Shown here piece by piece: positions 5,121 to 5,148 of a stretch of DNA of 5,148 bases. Source of the stretch: UMGS363 sp051891935. GTDB taxonomy: Bacteria > Bacillota > Clostridia > Oscillospirales > Ruminococcaceae. A model generated the notes under the pieces. It was not told the DNA's origin and searched no databases. It saw only the letters and a list, made by a program, of their open reading frames with translations. The DNA is taken from NCBI GenBank assembly GCA_051891935.1, contig JBJFFR010000011.1:1-5148 (forward strand), in the 5' to 3' direction. How positions within the stretch are numbered: position 1 is the stretch's first letter; each line of letters begins with the position of its first letter. Both the position numbers and the translations under genes were made by a program.

Positions 5121-5148
5121 CCAAGTTAGGTAAACTTGTTTACCTTGG
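5121..5148. repeat. Palindrome at the window end
   Basis: GGTAAA (5129-5134) and TTTACC (5139-5144) pair around a CTTG loop. CCAA (5121-5124) and TTGG (5145-5148) extend the stem past a GTTA bulge. The window stops at the last paired base, so it cannot be told whether a T run follows (terminator) or whether it is the edge of a longer repeat. Confidence 0.5.

Noticed and set aside
1..5148. CRISPR array, retron, toxin-antitoxin pair or phage-defence genes
   Set aside because: No regularly spaced repeats, reverse transcriptase, small gene pairs or defence domains are visible on either strand.

Overview
The base composition, Gram-positive style ribosome binding sites and near-perfect sigma-A promoters suggest a Firmicute. 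A gut-type Oscillospiraceae/Ruminococcus relative is likely, because of the mix of AT-rich intergenic DNA with C/G-ending codons and a multi-domain clostridial-style hybrid kinase. This is inference from style; no marker gene is present. The window holds two complete protein genes, divergently transcribed from an 806-bp intergenic region, with intergenic DNA at both ends.

Layout. 1-149 lies downstream of the first gene and holds two hairpins, possibly a weak terminator. 150-2909 (minus) is a 919-residue membrane hybrid sensor histidine kinase: six membrane helices, HisKA, HATPase_c, a degenerate receiver, an intact receiver, HPt and an extra helical tail. Its promoter (TTGACA-N17-TATAAT) is at 2972-3000. 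2910-3715 is a long AT-rich divergent intergenic region with no convincing protein gene. It holds a second minus-strand promoter-like site (3356-3384), short direct repeats, and an inverted repeat overlapping the plus-strand promoter. 3716-4711 (plus) is a 331-residue membrane-anchored cell-wall protein with a DUF348-like segment, a G5-like segment and a C-terminal 3D domain (YabE/Rpf-like). Its promoter is again a perfect TTGACA-N17-TATAAT, and a WalR-type box lies in its leader. A strong intrinsic terminator follows at 4760-4805. 4806-5148 has no protein gene, but holds a consensus promoter (4867-4895) feeding a 163-bp imperfect inverted repeat (4916-5078), then a palindrome at the window end.

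The two genes look like separate transcription units. The kinase is a self-contained phosphorelay whose output regulator is not encoded here. The 3D protein is probably a peptidoglycan-remodelling enzyme. The WalR-like box suggests that it answers to a cell-wall two-component system; nothing in the sequence links it to the neighbouring kinase.

The most interesting unexplained structure is the promoter plus long hairpin at 4867-5078. It could be a small structured RNA gene or a MITE-like element with TA-flanked terminal inverted repeats. Its GC-rich core resembles a palindrome at the other end of the window, which favours a repeat family in this genome.
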